Below, one piece after another: positions 41,047 to 53,352 of a stretch of 64,000 bases of DNA. Within the stretch, counting starts at the first letter, position 1; each line of letters begins with the position of its first letter. The position numbers and the translations under genes were made by a program. Origin of the DNA: Caldilineaceae bacterium (GTDB taxonomy: Bacteria; Chloroflexota; Anaerolineae; Caldilineales; Caldilineaceae); assembly GCA_020845455.1 (NCBI GenBank), contig JADLFO010000102.1, positions 1 to 64,000 on the forward strand, in the 5' to 3' direction. The notes under the pieces were generated by a model. The model was not told the DNA's origin, ran no database searches, and saw only the letters and a program-made list of their open reading frames with translations.

Positions 41047-42397
41047 CGGGCTGCGCACGACGCAACTGAACAACGGGCTGCGCGTCCTGCTCAAGGAGAG
41101 CCATGTCGCGCCCGTGGCCGGGTTTTGGATCTTCTATCGGGTGGGCAGCCGCAACGAGCAGCCCGGACTCACCGGCATCAGCCACTGGGTCGAACATATG
41201 CTCTTCAAGGGGACCCAACAGTTCCCGCGCGGCGAGTTCGACAAGGCGGTGGCGCGCGCCGGCGGCATCTCCAACGGCATGACCACGCCCGACTGGACGA
41301 CCTACTTCGAAAGCCTGCCCTCGGCGCGCATCGACCTCGCCTTGCAGTTTGAAAGCGACCGCATGGTGCATGCCGTCTTTGACCCCGACGAGGTGGAAGC
41401 CGAACGCACTGTCATCCTGAGCGAGCGCGAAGGCGCAGAGAACTCCTACTTCTGGCTGCTCACCGAAGAGATGCAGGCCGCCGCCTATCGCGTCCACAGC
41501 TATCATCACCCGACCATCGGCTGGCGCGGCGACCTGCTCAACATCCGGCGCGGCGATCTCTACCGCCACTATCGCACCTACTATACGCCCAACAATGCCG
41601 TGGTGGTCGCCTCCGGCGATTTCGACAGCGCCGCCATGCTGGCCAAGCTGGAGCACTATTTCGGCGGGCTGCCGCCCGGCCCGCCTGTGCCCGCCGTGAC
41701 GCTGCACGAGCCGGAGCAGCAGGCCGAACGGCGCATCTTGCTGCGCGGCAGCGACCGCACTGCCTACTATCTGCACTCCTTCCACGGCGTGGCCGCCACC
41801 CACCCCGATTTCTTCCCGCTGATTGTCATGGACGCGGTCTTGGGCGGGGCCAAAGGCATGGGCGTATTTGGCGATGGCGGCAACAATCGCAGCAGCCGTC
41901 TCTATCGCGCCCTGGTAGACAGCGAATTGGCCGTGGCCGTGGGCAGCAACTTCCGGCCCGCCATCGACCCCGACCTCTTCTCGTTTTATGTCACGCTTGC
42001 GCCCGGCAGAACCCACGCTCAAATCGAAGAGGTGATCTGGCGCGAGATCGGCAAACTCCAGCAGGAGGGGGTGCGCGCCGACGAACTGCTCAAGGCGATC
42101 AAACAGACCAAAGCGCAGTTCGCCTACAGCAGCGAAAGCGTCACCTACCAGGGCTATTGGCTCGGCTTTAGCGAAGTCGTCGCCAGCATTGCCTGGCTGG
42201 ATGGCTGGCTTGACCAGCTCAGCGCCGTCAGCGCCGCCGATGTGCAGCGCGTGGCCCAACGCTACTTTGCGCCCCACAAACAGACCGTCGGGTGGTATCT
42301 CCCCCACGAACGGGGAGGCGAGGACGAATACGAGGATGAAGATGGGTATCAGGACGAGGACGCGACCCAAGCCGAGCAGGGGCAGGCCCAACCATGA
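41036..42397 (+). CDS. M16-family zinc peptidase (active-type subunit)
   Basis: [14 protein letters not shown] (HxxEH) and downstream conserved Glu region. Confidence 0.92.
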   Translation: MVVDGLRTTQLNNGLRVLLKESHVAPVAGFWIFYRVGSRNEQPGLTGISHWVEHMLFKGTQQFPRGEFDKAVARAGGISNGMTTPDWTTYFESLPSARIDLALQFESDRMVHAVFDPDEVEAERTVILSEREGAENSYFWLLTEEMQAAAYRVHSYHHPTIGWRGDLLNIRRGDLYRHYRTYYTPNNAVVVASGDFDSAAMLAKLEHYFGGLPPGPPVPAVTLHEPEQQAERRILLRGSDRTAYYLHSFHGVAATHPDFFPLIVMDAVLGGAKGMGVFGDGGNNRSSRLYRALVDSELAVAVGSNFRPAIDPDLFSFYVTLAPGRTHAQIEEVIWREIGKLQQEGVRADELLKAIKQTKAQFAYSSESVTYQGYWLGFSEVVASIAWLDGWLDQLSAVSAADVQRVAQRYFAPHKQTVGWYLPHERGGEDEYEDEDGYQDEDATQAEQGQAQP

Positions 42398-43710
42398 CCT
42401 CAACTGACCGCGGCGCTGCCGTACCCAGATCGGCCATGCCCGGCCCTGCCGACATCACGCGCACCGTGCTCGACAACGGCCTGGTGGTGCTGGTACGTGA
42501 AAACCACGCCGCGCCGGTCGTGGTCGTCGACGGCTACCTGCCCAGTGGCGCAATCTATGAATCCGCCGAACAGGCCGGGCTGGCAAGCTTTGTTGCCAAC
42601 ATGGTGACGCGCGGCAGCGCCCACTACGACTTCGACCAGTTCAACGAAGCTGTCGAAGGGGTGGGCGCCAGTCTGTCGGTGAACGCCGACGACCACACCA
42701 CCGCCTTTGGCGCCACCAGCCTGAGCGAAGACTTCCCCGCGCTGCTCGGCGTTTTGGCGGATGCGCTGCGCCGCCCCACCTTCCCGGCGGAGCATGTCAA
42801 CCGTGTGCGCGGCCAAAAGCTCGTCTACATCCAAGAGCGCGACGAAGACACCGCCCAAGTCGCCATGCAGAACTTCTACGCCACGCTCTACCCCAACCAC
42901 CCCTATGGCCGCGCCACCGGCGGCTACAGCGACACCATCCGCGCCATCCAGCGCCAAGACCTAGCCGACTTTCACGCCCGCACCTACACGCCCAACGGCG
43001 CCATCCTCGTCGTGACCGGCGATGTTCAAACCGCACCCGCGCTCGACCTAGTGCATACCCAGTTCGACGACTGGCAAGGCCCCAAGCTCGACGCCGGCAT
43101 CCCGCCCGCGACCCCGCTCGACGGCATCCACCGCGAGGCGCGGCTGCTGCACGACAAAATTCAAGCCGACATTGTCTTGGGCTGTCCTGCCGTGGCGCGG
43201 CCACACCCCGACTTCTACGCCGTGCGCGTGGCAAACACGATCCTAGGCCGTTTCGGCATGATGGGCCGCTTGGGAGAGCGCGTGCGCGAGCAGCAGGGGC
43301 TGGCCTATTATGCCTACAGCAGCCAGGACGCAGGCCCCCAGGCCGGGGTCTGGCTGGCCGCGGCGGGCGTCAACCCGGCCAACGTGGGCCAGGCCGTCGC
43401 CGGCATCCTGGCCGAGTTTGTGCGTTTGGGCCAAGAACCCGTCCCCGCCGCCGAACTGGCCGACAGCCAAGCCTATCTCACCGGCGTGCTGCCGCTCACC
43501 CTAGAGACCAACGAGGGCGTGGCCTCGACGCTGCTCAACATGGAATATTACGGGCTGGGGCTGGACTATCTGCTGCGCTACAACGACCTGATCACCAGCG
43601 TGACCGCGGCGGATGTGCAGCGCGTGGCGCAGCGCTATCTGCGCCCCGACGCCTATGCCCTGGTCATCGCCGGGCCGGCAGAGCCACCCGCAGCAGGAAC
43701 GCCGGCATGA
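42394..43710 (+). CDS. M16-family peptidase-like protein (HxxEH lost)
   Basis: Homologous layout ([21 protein letters not shown]) but [15 protein letters not shown] in place of HxxEH. Confidence 0.9.
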   Translation: MTSTDRGAAVPRSAMPGPADITRTVLDNGLVVLVRENHAAPVVVVDGYLPSGAIYESAEQAGLASFVANMVTRGSAHYDFDQFNEAVEGVGASLSVNADDHTTAFGATSLSEDFPALLGVLADALRRPTFPAEHVNRVRGQKLVYIQERDEDTAQVAMQNFYATLYPNHPYGRATGGYSDTIRAIQRQDLADFHARTYTPNGAILVVTGDVQTAPALDLVHTQFDDWQGPKLDAGIPPATPLDGIHREARLLHDKIQADIVLGCPAVARPHPDFYAVRVANTILGRFGMMGRLGERVREQQGLAYYAYSSQDAGPQAGVWLAAAGVNPANVGQAVAGILAEFVRLGQEPVPAAELADSQAYLTGVLPLTLETNEGVASTLLNMEYYGLGLDYLLRYNDLITSVTAADVQRVAQRYLRPDAYALVIAGPAEPPAAGTPA

Positions 43711-44096
43711 TCTACAGCGGCGTCGACCTGCTGGAGATCAGCCGCGTGTGGACGGCTAAGGTGCGCCACGGCGACCGCTTTCTGCGGCGTGTCTTTACCG
43801 CGCGCGAACAGGCGCAATGTCAAGACCGCGTCGAATCGCTAGCGGGCCGCTTCGCCGCCAAAGAGGCCGCGGCCAAGGCGCTGGGCACGGGCATCTGGCG
43901 ACACGGCGTGCGCTGGACCGACATCGAAGTCAGCCGCGACGAGGCCAGCGGCGCGCCCACGCTGCACTTGCACGGCGCAGCCGCGGCGCGCGCCCAGACC
44001 CTTGGCTGGACCGTCTGGTCGGTCAGCCTCAGCCACGACCGCGAGCGGGTCATCGCCTTTGTCGTCGCACTGGCCGATCCGAGCAGTCGTCAGTAG
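43707..44096 (+). CDS. acpS: holo-[acyl-carrier-protein] synthase
   Basis: GVDLLEISRV, FLRRVFTAREQAQC, LAGRFAAKEAAAKALGTG. Confidence 0.93.
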   Translation: MIYSGVDLLEISRVWTAKVRHGDRFLRRVFTAREQAQCQDRVESLAGRFAAKEAAAKALGTGIWRHGVRWTDIEVSRDEASGAPTLHLHGAAAARAQTLGWTVWSVSLSHDRERVIAFVVALADPSSRQ

Positions 44097-44144
44097 TAGG
44101 CGCGGTTTTCCAACCGCACAGCATTCCAGGCGGATTCACCAACT

Positions 44145-44489
44145 ATGACCGGCGCTATTCAGGTCTTTACCACCGTCGACAGCGAAGAGAACGCCCACGC
44201 CATCGCCGAAGCCCTGGTCGGCCGGCAGTTGGCGGCCTGCGTGCAGATCGTCGGCCCCATCACCAGCATCTACCGCTGGCAGGGCGAAGTCGAAACCAGC
44301 AGCGAATGGCTCTGCCTGATCAAAAGCCGCGCCGACCTCTTCCCCGCGCTCGAAGCGTTGGTCACGCAGCTTCACCCCTATGATGTGCCTGAAATCTTGG
44401 CCCTGCCCGTCACTGCAGCCAGCAAACCCTACCTGGCCTGGCTGACACGCGAGACCCGTGCGCGGCCGGCAGCGCAAACCCACCCGTAG
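44145..44489 (+). CDS. cutA: divalent cation tolerance protein CutA
   Basis: [55 protein letters not shown]. Confidence 0.94.
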   Translation: MTGAIQVFTTVDSEENAHAIAEALVGRQLAACVQIVGPITSIYRWQGEVETSSEWLCLIKSRADLFPALEALVTQLHPYDVPEILALPVTAASKPYLAWLTRETRARPAAQTHP

Positions 44490-44490
44490 G

Positions 44491-44633
44491 TCAATGCCCG
44501 GCTTGGTGCTTCAAACCCGTCGCCAGCAAGTCAATCTGCCCAATATGATGGGTAGCGTGGAGCAGGTTGCGCAGGATCGCTTTTGGTACTGTGCAATCAC
44601 CCCGGCCTTGAATTCCATCCACGCACGGTTCAT
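44491..44633 (-). pseudogene. DinB-like gene relic
   Basis: Minus-strand reading ...VPKAILRNLLHATHHIGQIDLLATGLKHQAGH* resembles the DinB C-terminal HxxxHxGQI helix; out of frame with the possible ATG at 44633. Confidence 0.4.
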
Positions 44634-44663
44634 CTGTCGATCTCCAGGTTGTTATCGATCGCC

Positions 44664-46583
<1,920 letters not shown>

Positions 46584-46798
46584 GCGACAAGTTCCCTTCT
46601 GAATAGCCCTGCGCAAGCGCGGGCGGCACACACGGAGAGACAAACAGCGCACCGGCGACAACGCTGCAACCGGTAGGCTGTGTTATACCATTATCCGCGC
46701 TTTTGCGGTAAAATCCTCAGTTGCCCAACGAGGCCCCAGGGCAGCGGCATTGGGCCGCGGCTGCATGGGATCATAGTCGAAAGTGACAGTCAATTTCT

Positions 46799-48022
46799 AT
46801 GGCCGAACTCCTGGAACCCTACGCCTCGCCGCGCACCGCCGGTTGGGGGATGGACGGGATTGAAGCGCAAGTGCTGCCGGTCGTCCAGGGCGATATGGCG
46901 GTTGAGTCGATCCAGACACCCAAGGACCTCAAACGCGACGGCGCGCTAGTGCTGCACGGGCGGCTGCTGCGCCCCAGCCACGACTTTTTCGCCACCTGGG
47001 TCGCCAAACTGCGCACGCTGGGCTATACGCCGCTGCTGCGCCGCGACGGCGAAGACGACCCGCAGGCAGTGGTCGCGCACGTCATGGCCGGCGTCCCCGC
47101 CAAAGCACAGCCGCGCGTCTGGATCAACATTGTTCTCTTTCTGCTGACTGTCGTCAGCACGCTTTTTGTCGGGTCGCTCTACGGCCCGGCGGCGGCCAAT
47201 GCGCAGAGCGTGTGGGACCTGTTCCGCCCGGCGAACTTGCTGCAAGGCTGGCCCTTTTCCGCCACTCTGCTGTCGATCCTGGCGGCGCATGAGTTCGGTC
47301 ACTATTTTGCGGCGCGCATCCATCGCGTCGCCGTCACCCTGCCCTATTTCATCCCCATGCCGATCGGGTTTGGCACGCTGGGCGCGTTCATCCAACTCAA
47401 GGAGCCGGTCCTCGACCGGCGCAAGCTCTTTGACATCGGCATCGCCGGGCCGCTGGCCGGTCTGATCGTGGCTCTCCCGCTGCTCTTTATCGGCCTCTCC
47501 ACCAGCCCGGTGGACGTGCCGCCGCCGGGCGTGATCATCCAACGCGAGGGCAACAGCCTCCTTTATTTCTATGCGAAGCTTATCGTCTTCGGCAAGGCGC
47601 TGCCCAACCCGATCACCGGCGAAGATGTCTTTATGAACCAAGTGACCTTCGCCGCCTGGATCGGGCTGCTGGTCACCGCGCTCAACCTGCTGCCGGTCAG
47701 CCAGTTGGACGGCGGGCACACGGTCTATGCGCTCTTTGGCCGCACGGCGCGCTATATCAACCTGGCGACCCTGGCGATCATGGCCGTGCTGGCCGTCGCC
47801 GGGCTGGAGCCGCTGCAGGCGTACTTTCCGGCCCTGGCCGAGATCGGCTTTCCCGGCTGGTTTGTCTGGCTGGGCCTAATCGTCTTTGTGCTGGGTCCCT
47901 TTCACCCTCCGGCGCTGGACGACATCACCGAACTGGACGCCAAACGCCGGCTGCTGGGCTATGTGGTGATCCTGATCTTTATCGTGACCTTTGTACCGGT
48001 CCCCTGGCGCGTGATCATGTAG
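46799..48022 (+). CDS. site-2 protease family (M50) membrane metalloprotease
   Basis: [15 protein letters not shown] (HExxH) and [12 protein letters not shown]; multi-TM. Confidence 0.92.
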   Translation: MAELLEPYASPRTAGWGMDGIEAQVLPVVQGDMAVESIQTPKDLKRDGALVLHGRLLRPSHDFFATWVAKLRTLGYTPLLRRDGEDDPQAVVAHVMAGVPAKAQPRVWINIVLFLLTVVSTLFVGSLYGPAAANAQSVWDLFRPANLLQGWPFSATLLSILAAHEFGHYFAARIHRVAVTLPYFIPMPIGFGTLGAFIQLKEPVLDRRKLFDIGIAGPLAGLIVALPLLFIGLSTSPVDVPPPGVIIQREGNSLLYFYAKLIVFGKALPNPITGEDVFMNQVTFAAWIGLLVTALNLLPVSQLDGGHTVYALFGRTARYINLATLAIMAVLAVAGLEPLQAYFPALAEIGFPGWFVWLGLIVFVLGPFHPPALDDITELDAKRRLLGYVVILIFIVTFVPVPWRVIM

Positions 48023-48078
48023 GGCAGCGATGCGCGCCGCGACCGTTTATCTATCCATTGCCAGAGAGATTTGAACCT

Positions 48079-51000
48079 ATGCCAACACCTGCCATCGCCA
48101 CCCCGTCTGCGCTGCACACACCCCACGCGCAGCCTGCACAAACCCAGGCGGGCCAAGCGCCCACCATGCAGGAAGTCATTCTGCAAATGCACCAGTATTG
48201 GGCCGCGCGCGGCTGTCTGATCGCCCAGCCCTACAGCGAAAAAGTGGGCGCAGGCACGATGAACCCGGCGACCGTGCTGCGCGTGCTGGGGCCGGAGCCG
48301 TGGAACGTCGCCTATGTGGAGCCGTCTTTCCGCGCCGACGATGGCCGCTATGCGGAAAACCCCAACCGCATGCAGATGCACCATCAGTACCAGGTCATCC
48401 TCAAACCCGACCCCGGCAACCCGCAGGAGCTATACCTAGGCAGCCTGGCCGCCATCGGGCTGGACCCTACCCAGCACGACATCCGCTTTGTGGAAGACAA
48501 CTGGGAATCCCCAGCGCTGGGCGCGTGGGGGCTGGGCTGGGAGGTTTGGCTCGACGGCCAGGAGATCACCCAGTTCACCTACTTCCAACAGGCGGGCGGC
48601 ATGGCGCTCGACCCGGTCAGCGTCGAGATCACCTATGGCCTCGACCGCATCGTCATGTACCTGCAAAACAAACGCCAGGTCTGGGATATCCAGGTCGACG
48701 ACACGCACACCTATGCCCAGATCTATCGCACGCCGGAGATCGAGCACTGTATCTATAACTTCGAACTGGCCGACGTCGACCGGCTCAAGCTGCTCTTTGA
48801 CATCTACGAGGCCGAGGCCGAAGCCTGTATTGGCCGCGGGCTGGTTGTGCCGGCGCATGACTATGTGCTGCGCCAAAGCCACACCTTTAACCTGCTCGAC
48901 GCGCGCGGGGCCATCGGCGTGACCGAGCGCGCCAAGTTCTTTGCGGCCATGCGCAACCAGGCGCGCGCCATCTCCGAGCTGTATATCCAGCAGCGTGAGC
49001 GCGAGGAATTCCCCTGGCTGGCCGACGGCAGCGGCTCGACCGGCACGGCGAGCAGCGCGCCCGCCGATGCCGCCATCCTCGCCGCCCTCCCCACGGTGGA
49101 TGCCCCCCAAGACTTTGTGCTGGAGCTGGGTTCCGAAGAACTGCCCGCGCAGGACGTGGTGGACGGCATCGCCCAGATCGAGGAAAAACTGTCCGGGCTG
49201 CTCGCAGGCTATCGCCTGGGCTACGCCGGCCTGCGTGTCACCGGCACGCCGCGGCGGCTGGTCGCCGTCGTCACGGGGCTGGCCCCGCGCCAGGCCGACG
49301 AGACCACCGAAAAGCGCGGCCCTGCCGTGGATCGCGCCTTCGACAGCCTGGGCACGCCCACCAAGGCCGCCGAAGGCTTTGCGCGCGGCCAAGGCGTCGA
49401 TGTTATAGCGTTGGTGACGCGCGAGGGCTATGTCTATGCGGTCAAACAGGTCAAAGGCGAGGCGACGCCCGCCGTACTGCCCGCCCTCTGTCGTGACCTG
49501 CTCGACAGCCTGCGCTGGGGCAAGACTATGCGTTGGAACAGCAGCGGCACGGCCTATCCGCGGCCGCTGCGCTGGATCGTAGCGCTCTACGGCGGGCATC
49601 CGGTCCACTTCACTTGGGCGAGCGTGACCGCCGGCCGCACCAGCCGCGGCCCGCGCTTTGCCGATGCCGCCGCCCAACTGCCGCCAGGGGGATTCACGAC
49701 TTTCCACGTCGCCCAGGCGGGCGACTATTTTGATGCGGTGGCCGCGCAAGGCATTGTGCTGGACCGCCAGGAACGCCGCGCCCTGGTGCGGCGGCAGGTG
49801 GAAGCGGCCGCGGCGCAGGTCTCCGGTACGACGCCCCAAGACGACGCCCTGCTCGATGAAGTGACCGACCTGGTCGAAGCGCCCCAGGCCCTGCGCGGCC
49901 ATTTCGACGAGGCTTTCCTGACGCTGCCCGAACCGGTGCTGATCGGCGTGATGAAAAAGCACCAGCGCTATTTCCCGGTGCTGGCCGGCGGCAAGCTGCT
50001 GCCCTATTTCGTCACGGTCGCCAACGCCACCGACCTGGCGCACCCGGAAGTGGTCATCGCCGGTAACGAGGGGGTGATCCGCGCCCGCTATGCCGATGCC
50101 GCCTTTTTCTTCCGCCACGACACCGAGCGCAGCCTGGAAAGCTTTACGCCGCGGCTGAGTACGCTCACCTTCCATGCCAAGCTCGGCTCGATGCTGGACA
50201 AGAGCGAGCGGCTCCAACGGCTCGCGCCTGCCGTCGCCAAACTGCTGCACGCCGGGTCGGGCGACCGCGCCATAGCCGAACGCGCCGCAGCGCTTGTCAA
50301 GTCGGACCTGGTGACCTCGATGGTAGTGGAGATGACCAGCCTGCAGGGCATCATGGGCGAAATCTACGCCCGGCGCAGCGGTGAGAGCGCCGAAGTGGCC
50401 CAGGCCATCCGCGAGCATTATCTGCCGCGCTACGCCGGCGACGCCAACCCGGTCAGCATGCCCGGCCTGATCCTCAGCCTGGGCGACAAGCTGGACAGCC
50501 TGGCCGGTCTCTTTGCCGTGGGCGCGATCCCCACCGGCAGCGCCGACCCCTATGGGCTGCGCCGCGCCGCCCTAGGCGTGGTCAACAACCTGTTGGCCGC
50601 CGAAGTCGATTTCAGCATCCGGGAGGGGCTGGCCGCCGCTGCCGCACTGCAGCCTGTGGCGGTCTCATCCGATGCGGTGGCCGAGACCGCAGCCTTTATC
50701 GAGCGTCGTCTCCAAGGCGTGCTGCTGGAGGCAGGCTTTAGCCATGACGTCGTGGATGCCGTGCTGACCGTGCGTGGGGACAATCCGATCGCGGCCCTGC
50801 GCGCCTGCAAGGCGCTCACCGCCATGGTCGACGCCGCCGACTGGACGCCGGTCTTCACCGCCTATGCGCGCACGGCGCGCATCACACGCGGGCTGGACGA
50901 TCAGCTTACGCTGGCCCCCGAAGCCTATCAGGAGACGGTGGAACACGAACTGCACGCGGCCTATGGCGCAGCCGCCGCCGCGCTCGAAGCGGCGGACGAA

Positions 51001-51180
51001 CCGGCGCTGGTTCTGGGCGAGGAATTGCGCAAGCTCGCCGCGCCGATCAACGCCTACTTTGACAAGGTGCTCGTCAACGCCGAAGACCCCACGCTGCGCC
51101 AGTCCCGGCTGGCCTTGGTGCAGCATGTGGCCGGGCTGCCACGGCCGGTCGCCGACCTCAGCCGTCTACAGGGGTTTTAG
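48079..51180 (+). CDS. glyQS: glycyl-tRNA synthetase, fused alpha and beta chains
   Basis: Gly[39 protein letters not shown]; Gly[17 protein letters not shown]..., [36 protein letters not shown]; single 1033-aa reading frame. Confidence 0.94.
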   Translation: MPTPAIATPSALHTPHAQPAQTQAGQAPTMQEVILQMHQYWAARGCLIAQPYSEKVGAGTMNPATVLRVLGPEPWNVAYVEPSFRADDGRYAENPNRMQMHHQYQVILKPDPGNPQELYLGSLAAIGLDPTQHDIRFVEDNWESPALGAWGLGWEVWLDGQEITQFTYFQQAGGMALDPVSVEITYGLDRIVMYLQNKRQVWDIQVDDTHTYAQIYRTPEIEHCIYNFELADVDRLKLLFDIYEAEAEACIGRGLVVPAHDYVLRQSHTFNLLDARGAIGVTERAKFFAAMRNQARAISELYIQQREREEFPWLADGSGSTGTASSAPADAAILAALPTVDAPQDFVLELGSEELPAQDVVDGIAQIEEKLSGLLAGYRLGYAGLRVTGTPRRLVAVVTGLAPRQADETTEKRGPAVDRAFDSLGTPTKAAEGFARGQGVDVIALVTREGYVYAVKQVKGEATPAVLPALCRDLLDSLRWGKTMRWNSSGTAYPRPLRWIVALYGGHPVHFTWASVTAGRTSRGPRFADAAAQLPPGGFTTFHVAQAGDYFDAVAAQGIVLDRQERRALVRRQVEAAAAQVSGTTPQDDALLDEVTDLVEAPQALRGHFDEAFLTLPEPVLIGVMKKHQRYFPVLAGGKLLPYFVTVANATDLAHPEVVIAGNEGVIRARYADAAFFFRHDTERSLESFTPRLSTLTFHAKLGSMLDKSERLQRLAPAVAKLLHAGSGDRAIAERAAALVKSDLVTSMVVEMTSLQGIMGEIYARRSGESAEVAQAIREHYLPRYAGDANPVSMPGLILSLGDKLDSLAGLFAVGAIPTGSADPYGLRRAALGVVNNLLAAEVDFSIREGLAAAAALQPVAVSSDAVAETAAFIERRLQGVLLEAGFSHDVVDAVLTVRGDNPIAALRACKALTAMVDAADWTPVFTAYARTARITRGLDDQLTLAPEAYQETVEHELHAAYGAAAAALEAADEPALVLGEELRKLAAPINAYFDKVLVNAEDPTLRQSRLALVQHVAGLPRPVADLSRLQGF

Positions 51181-51185
51181 CCGGT

Positions 51186-51995
51186 ATGTTCTTTGTCGAC
51201 GTCTTGACCGCTGCCCGGCTGGAGATGGCCCAGGCCTGGCGCGCCACCCATTACGCCGGGGCCAGGCTGGAACAGCAGCCCGACCCCCAGGGTGACACGC
51301 TCACGATCGGCGGCGCCCAGGTGATCTATGCCGGGGCCACCGCGCCCGTCAACCGCGCCATCGGCGTGGGCATGGTCGAGCCGGCGAGCGTCCCCACACT
51401 CGAGGCCATTGAGGAGTTCTACGCCGTGCGCGGCGCGCCGGTACGGATCGACCTCTGCCCGCTGGCCGATGCCGCGCTCGTCAGCCTGCTGGCAGACCGG
51501 GGCTATGAACTGGAACGCTTCTCGACGATCCTGGCGGCGCGGCTGCCCGCTGCCGGAAGCGCCGCACTGCCGCCGGAGCTGCGCGTCACGCAGGCCACTC
51601 CCGCCGAGGCGCAGCACTGGCTCAACGTGGTAGGCCAAGGCTTTGACGAACAAGACCGGCCCCATGCAGCCACGCTGCAGGTGCTGTATCCCAATTTCTT
51701 TGCCGCCAATGCCTACGCTTTCCTTGCCTGGATCGGGGGTGAGCCGGCAGGCGGCGGCGGGATGTATCTCTACGGCGGCGTGGCCGAGTTTGGCGGGGCC
51801 AGCACGCGCCTGGCCTATCGCAAACGCGGTGTGCAGGCCGCGCTGCTGCAGCAGCGCATGGCCGCAGCCTATGCCCTGGGCTGTGACCTGGCCCTGGTCA
51901 TGACCATGCCTGGCACGGTCTCGCAGCGCAACGTGCAGCGCGCCGGGTTTGAGGTCGCCTATACCAAAGTGACCATGACGCGGCAGATCACCTAA
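51186..51995 (+). CDS. GNAT-family N-acetyltransferase
   Basis: GGMYLYGGVAEFGGASTRLAYRKRGVQAALLQQRMAAA; SQRNVQRAGFEVAYTKVTM. Confidence 0.82.
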   Translation: MFFVDVLTAARLEMAQAWRATHYAGARLEQQPDPQGDTLTIGGAQVIYAGATAPVNRAIGVGMVEPASVPTLEAIEEFYAVRGAPVRIDLCPLADAALVSLLADRGYELERFSTILAARLPAAGSAALPPELRVTQATPAEAQHWLNVVGQGFDEQDRPHAATLQVLYPNFFAANAYAFLAWIGGEPAGGGGMYLYGGVAEFGGASTRLAYRKRGVQAALLQQRMAAAYALGCDLALVMTMPGTVSQRNVQRAGFEVAYTKVTMTRQIT

Positions 51996-52028
51996 CACGC
52001 CCGCGCTCGATAGGCCCACGGCTGCCCC

Positions 52029-53153
52029 CTACTGACCCAACGCCAGCAGTTCGGCGACGGCGGCCTGGGCTTCGTTGGTCTGCCCAAATTCGTCGACGAC
52101 GACAGCGCCCTCCACGTTAAGGGTGTAGTTGGCCTCGTCGTCCATCTCGTTGTAGACCACCACCACATAGGGTACGCTCGCGGCCACGCGCAGCGTGGTA
52201 TGCATCACCGTGGCCCCGGCCAGCGTCAGCGCGGGCGATCCCCCGGCCAAGTTCAGCTCCTGCAGCAGCCCACCCTGCTGCCACTGGCGCACGCCCTCTT
52301 GGGTCAACACCCAGACATTGAGCTTGCCCTGCTCGCCGGGCCGGTGCGCGACATATTGCAGGGTCAAGGTGACCTCGCCGCGGGCGTCACCCTGGGCAAT
52401 GGGGCCTTGAGCAGTGTCGGGCGCAAGGCGCAGATAGTGGCGGTCGCCGTGCGCCGCCAATGCGCCGGTCACACGCCGCGCCGGCACCCCTTCGCTCTGC
52501 TTGTCGATCTCTGCCTGCGTCACGATCTCGGCGAGTTTGGGCGCGTCACTGCGGGGCAGCGCCGCATGGTCTGCCCTCCCATCGTCGACCATCACCAGGC
52601 TTTGGCTCTGCCCGGCGTCATCGCGCAGCAGCCCGCCCTGCACCTGCAGCGTATAGCGCATGGGGCGGTCGGCGCTGCCATAGACGATCACCGTGAAGCC
52701 CGCAGCCTGCACGCCGGGGACCAGCGCCGTGCGCCGGTTGTCCTGCGCGTCAAAAAGCGGCGGCGCACCCGTCGCCACCGCCACATCCTGGGGATTCACC
52801 CCGGCCAAAAAACGCACCAGGCTATCTTCCGAGAGGACGACAAAGTTCACTTCCTCGCCCGCGCCCAACTCCGTGGCTTCGTAGCGCAGCGTCAGCGCCA
52901 CGGCCTGGCCGGGTTGGATGCTCTCTAGCCCAAAAAAGTGGCGGTCGGCCTGCCCGGCCAACACACCCTGCAACTCGGTTGCGCGTGGGGCCTTACTTTG
53001 GGCGGCGACAGGCTGCCCCCAGACCAATACAGCCACAGTAAACACGGCAAACCACTCGGCCAAGCGCGCGATCCGCCGCGCGGCCGCTCCCCAAGGCAGC
53101 ATTGTGATCTTCAGACTCGACATGATATTCGACGGGCTTCGTCGAAGCCCCAC
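52029..53153 (-). CDS. secreted protein with tandem PPC-like (bacterial pre-peptidase) beta domains
   Basis: Signal peptide; two copies of GxLAGQADRHFFGLESIQPGQAVALTLRYEA / GALAAHGDRHYLRLAPDTA...VTLTLQYVA patterns. Confidence 0.65.
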   Translation of the reverse strand: MGLRRSPSNIMSSLKITMLPWGAAARRIARLAEWFAVFTVAVLVWGQPVAAQSKAPRATELQGVLAGQADRHFFGLESIQPGQAVALTLRYEATELGAGEEVNFVVLSEDSLVRFLAGVNPQDVAVATGAPPLFDAQDNRRTALVPGVQAAGFTVIVYGSADRPMRYTLQVQGGLLRDDAGQSQSLVMVDDGRADHAALPRSDAPKLAEIVTQAEIDKQSEGVPARRVTGALAAHGDRHYLRLAPDTAQGPIAQGDARGEVTLTLQYVAHRPGEQGKLNVWVLTQEGVRQWQQGGLLQELNLAGGSPALTLAGATVMHTTLRVAASVPYVVVVYNEMDDEANYTLNVEGAVVVDEFGQTNEAQAAVAELLALGQ

Positions 53154-53352
53154 TTTCTAGCATGATGTGCAGATGATGGCGCCACCAAACAGGTCATGCC
53201 GCACCGCGTTATAAATAGTTTGGCATTCGCACCGGCGTTGCGTACAATAGAAGAAATACAAGCACGGGCGATGGCACGCTGTGGTTCAGCTTCAGATTGT
53301 CTGTTGGAACGAAATGGGCCAGTCTCTGGATTGGCAGGTTTGGCCGAACTCC

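Noticed and set aside
48436-50418. 660-aa minus-strand ORF
   Set aside because: Antisense to glyQS; no recognisable motifs.
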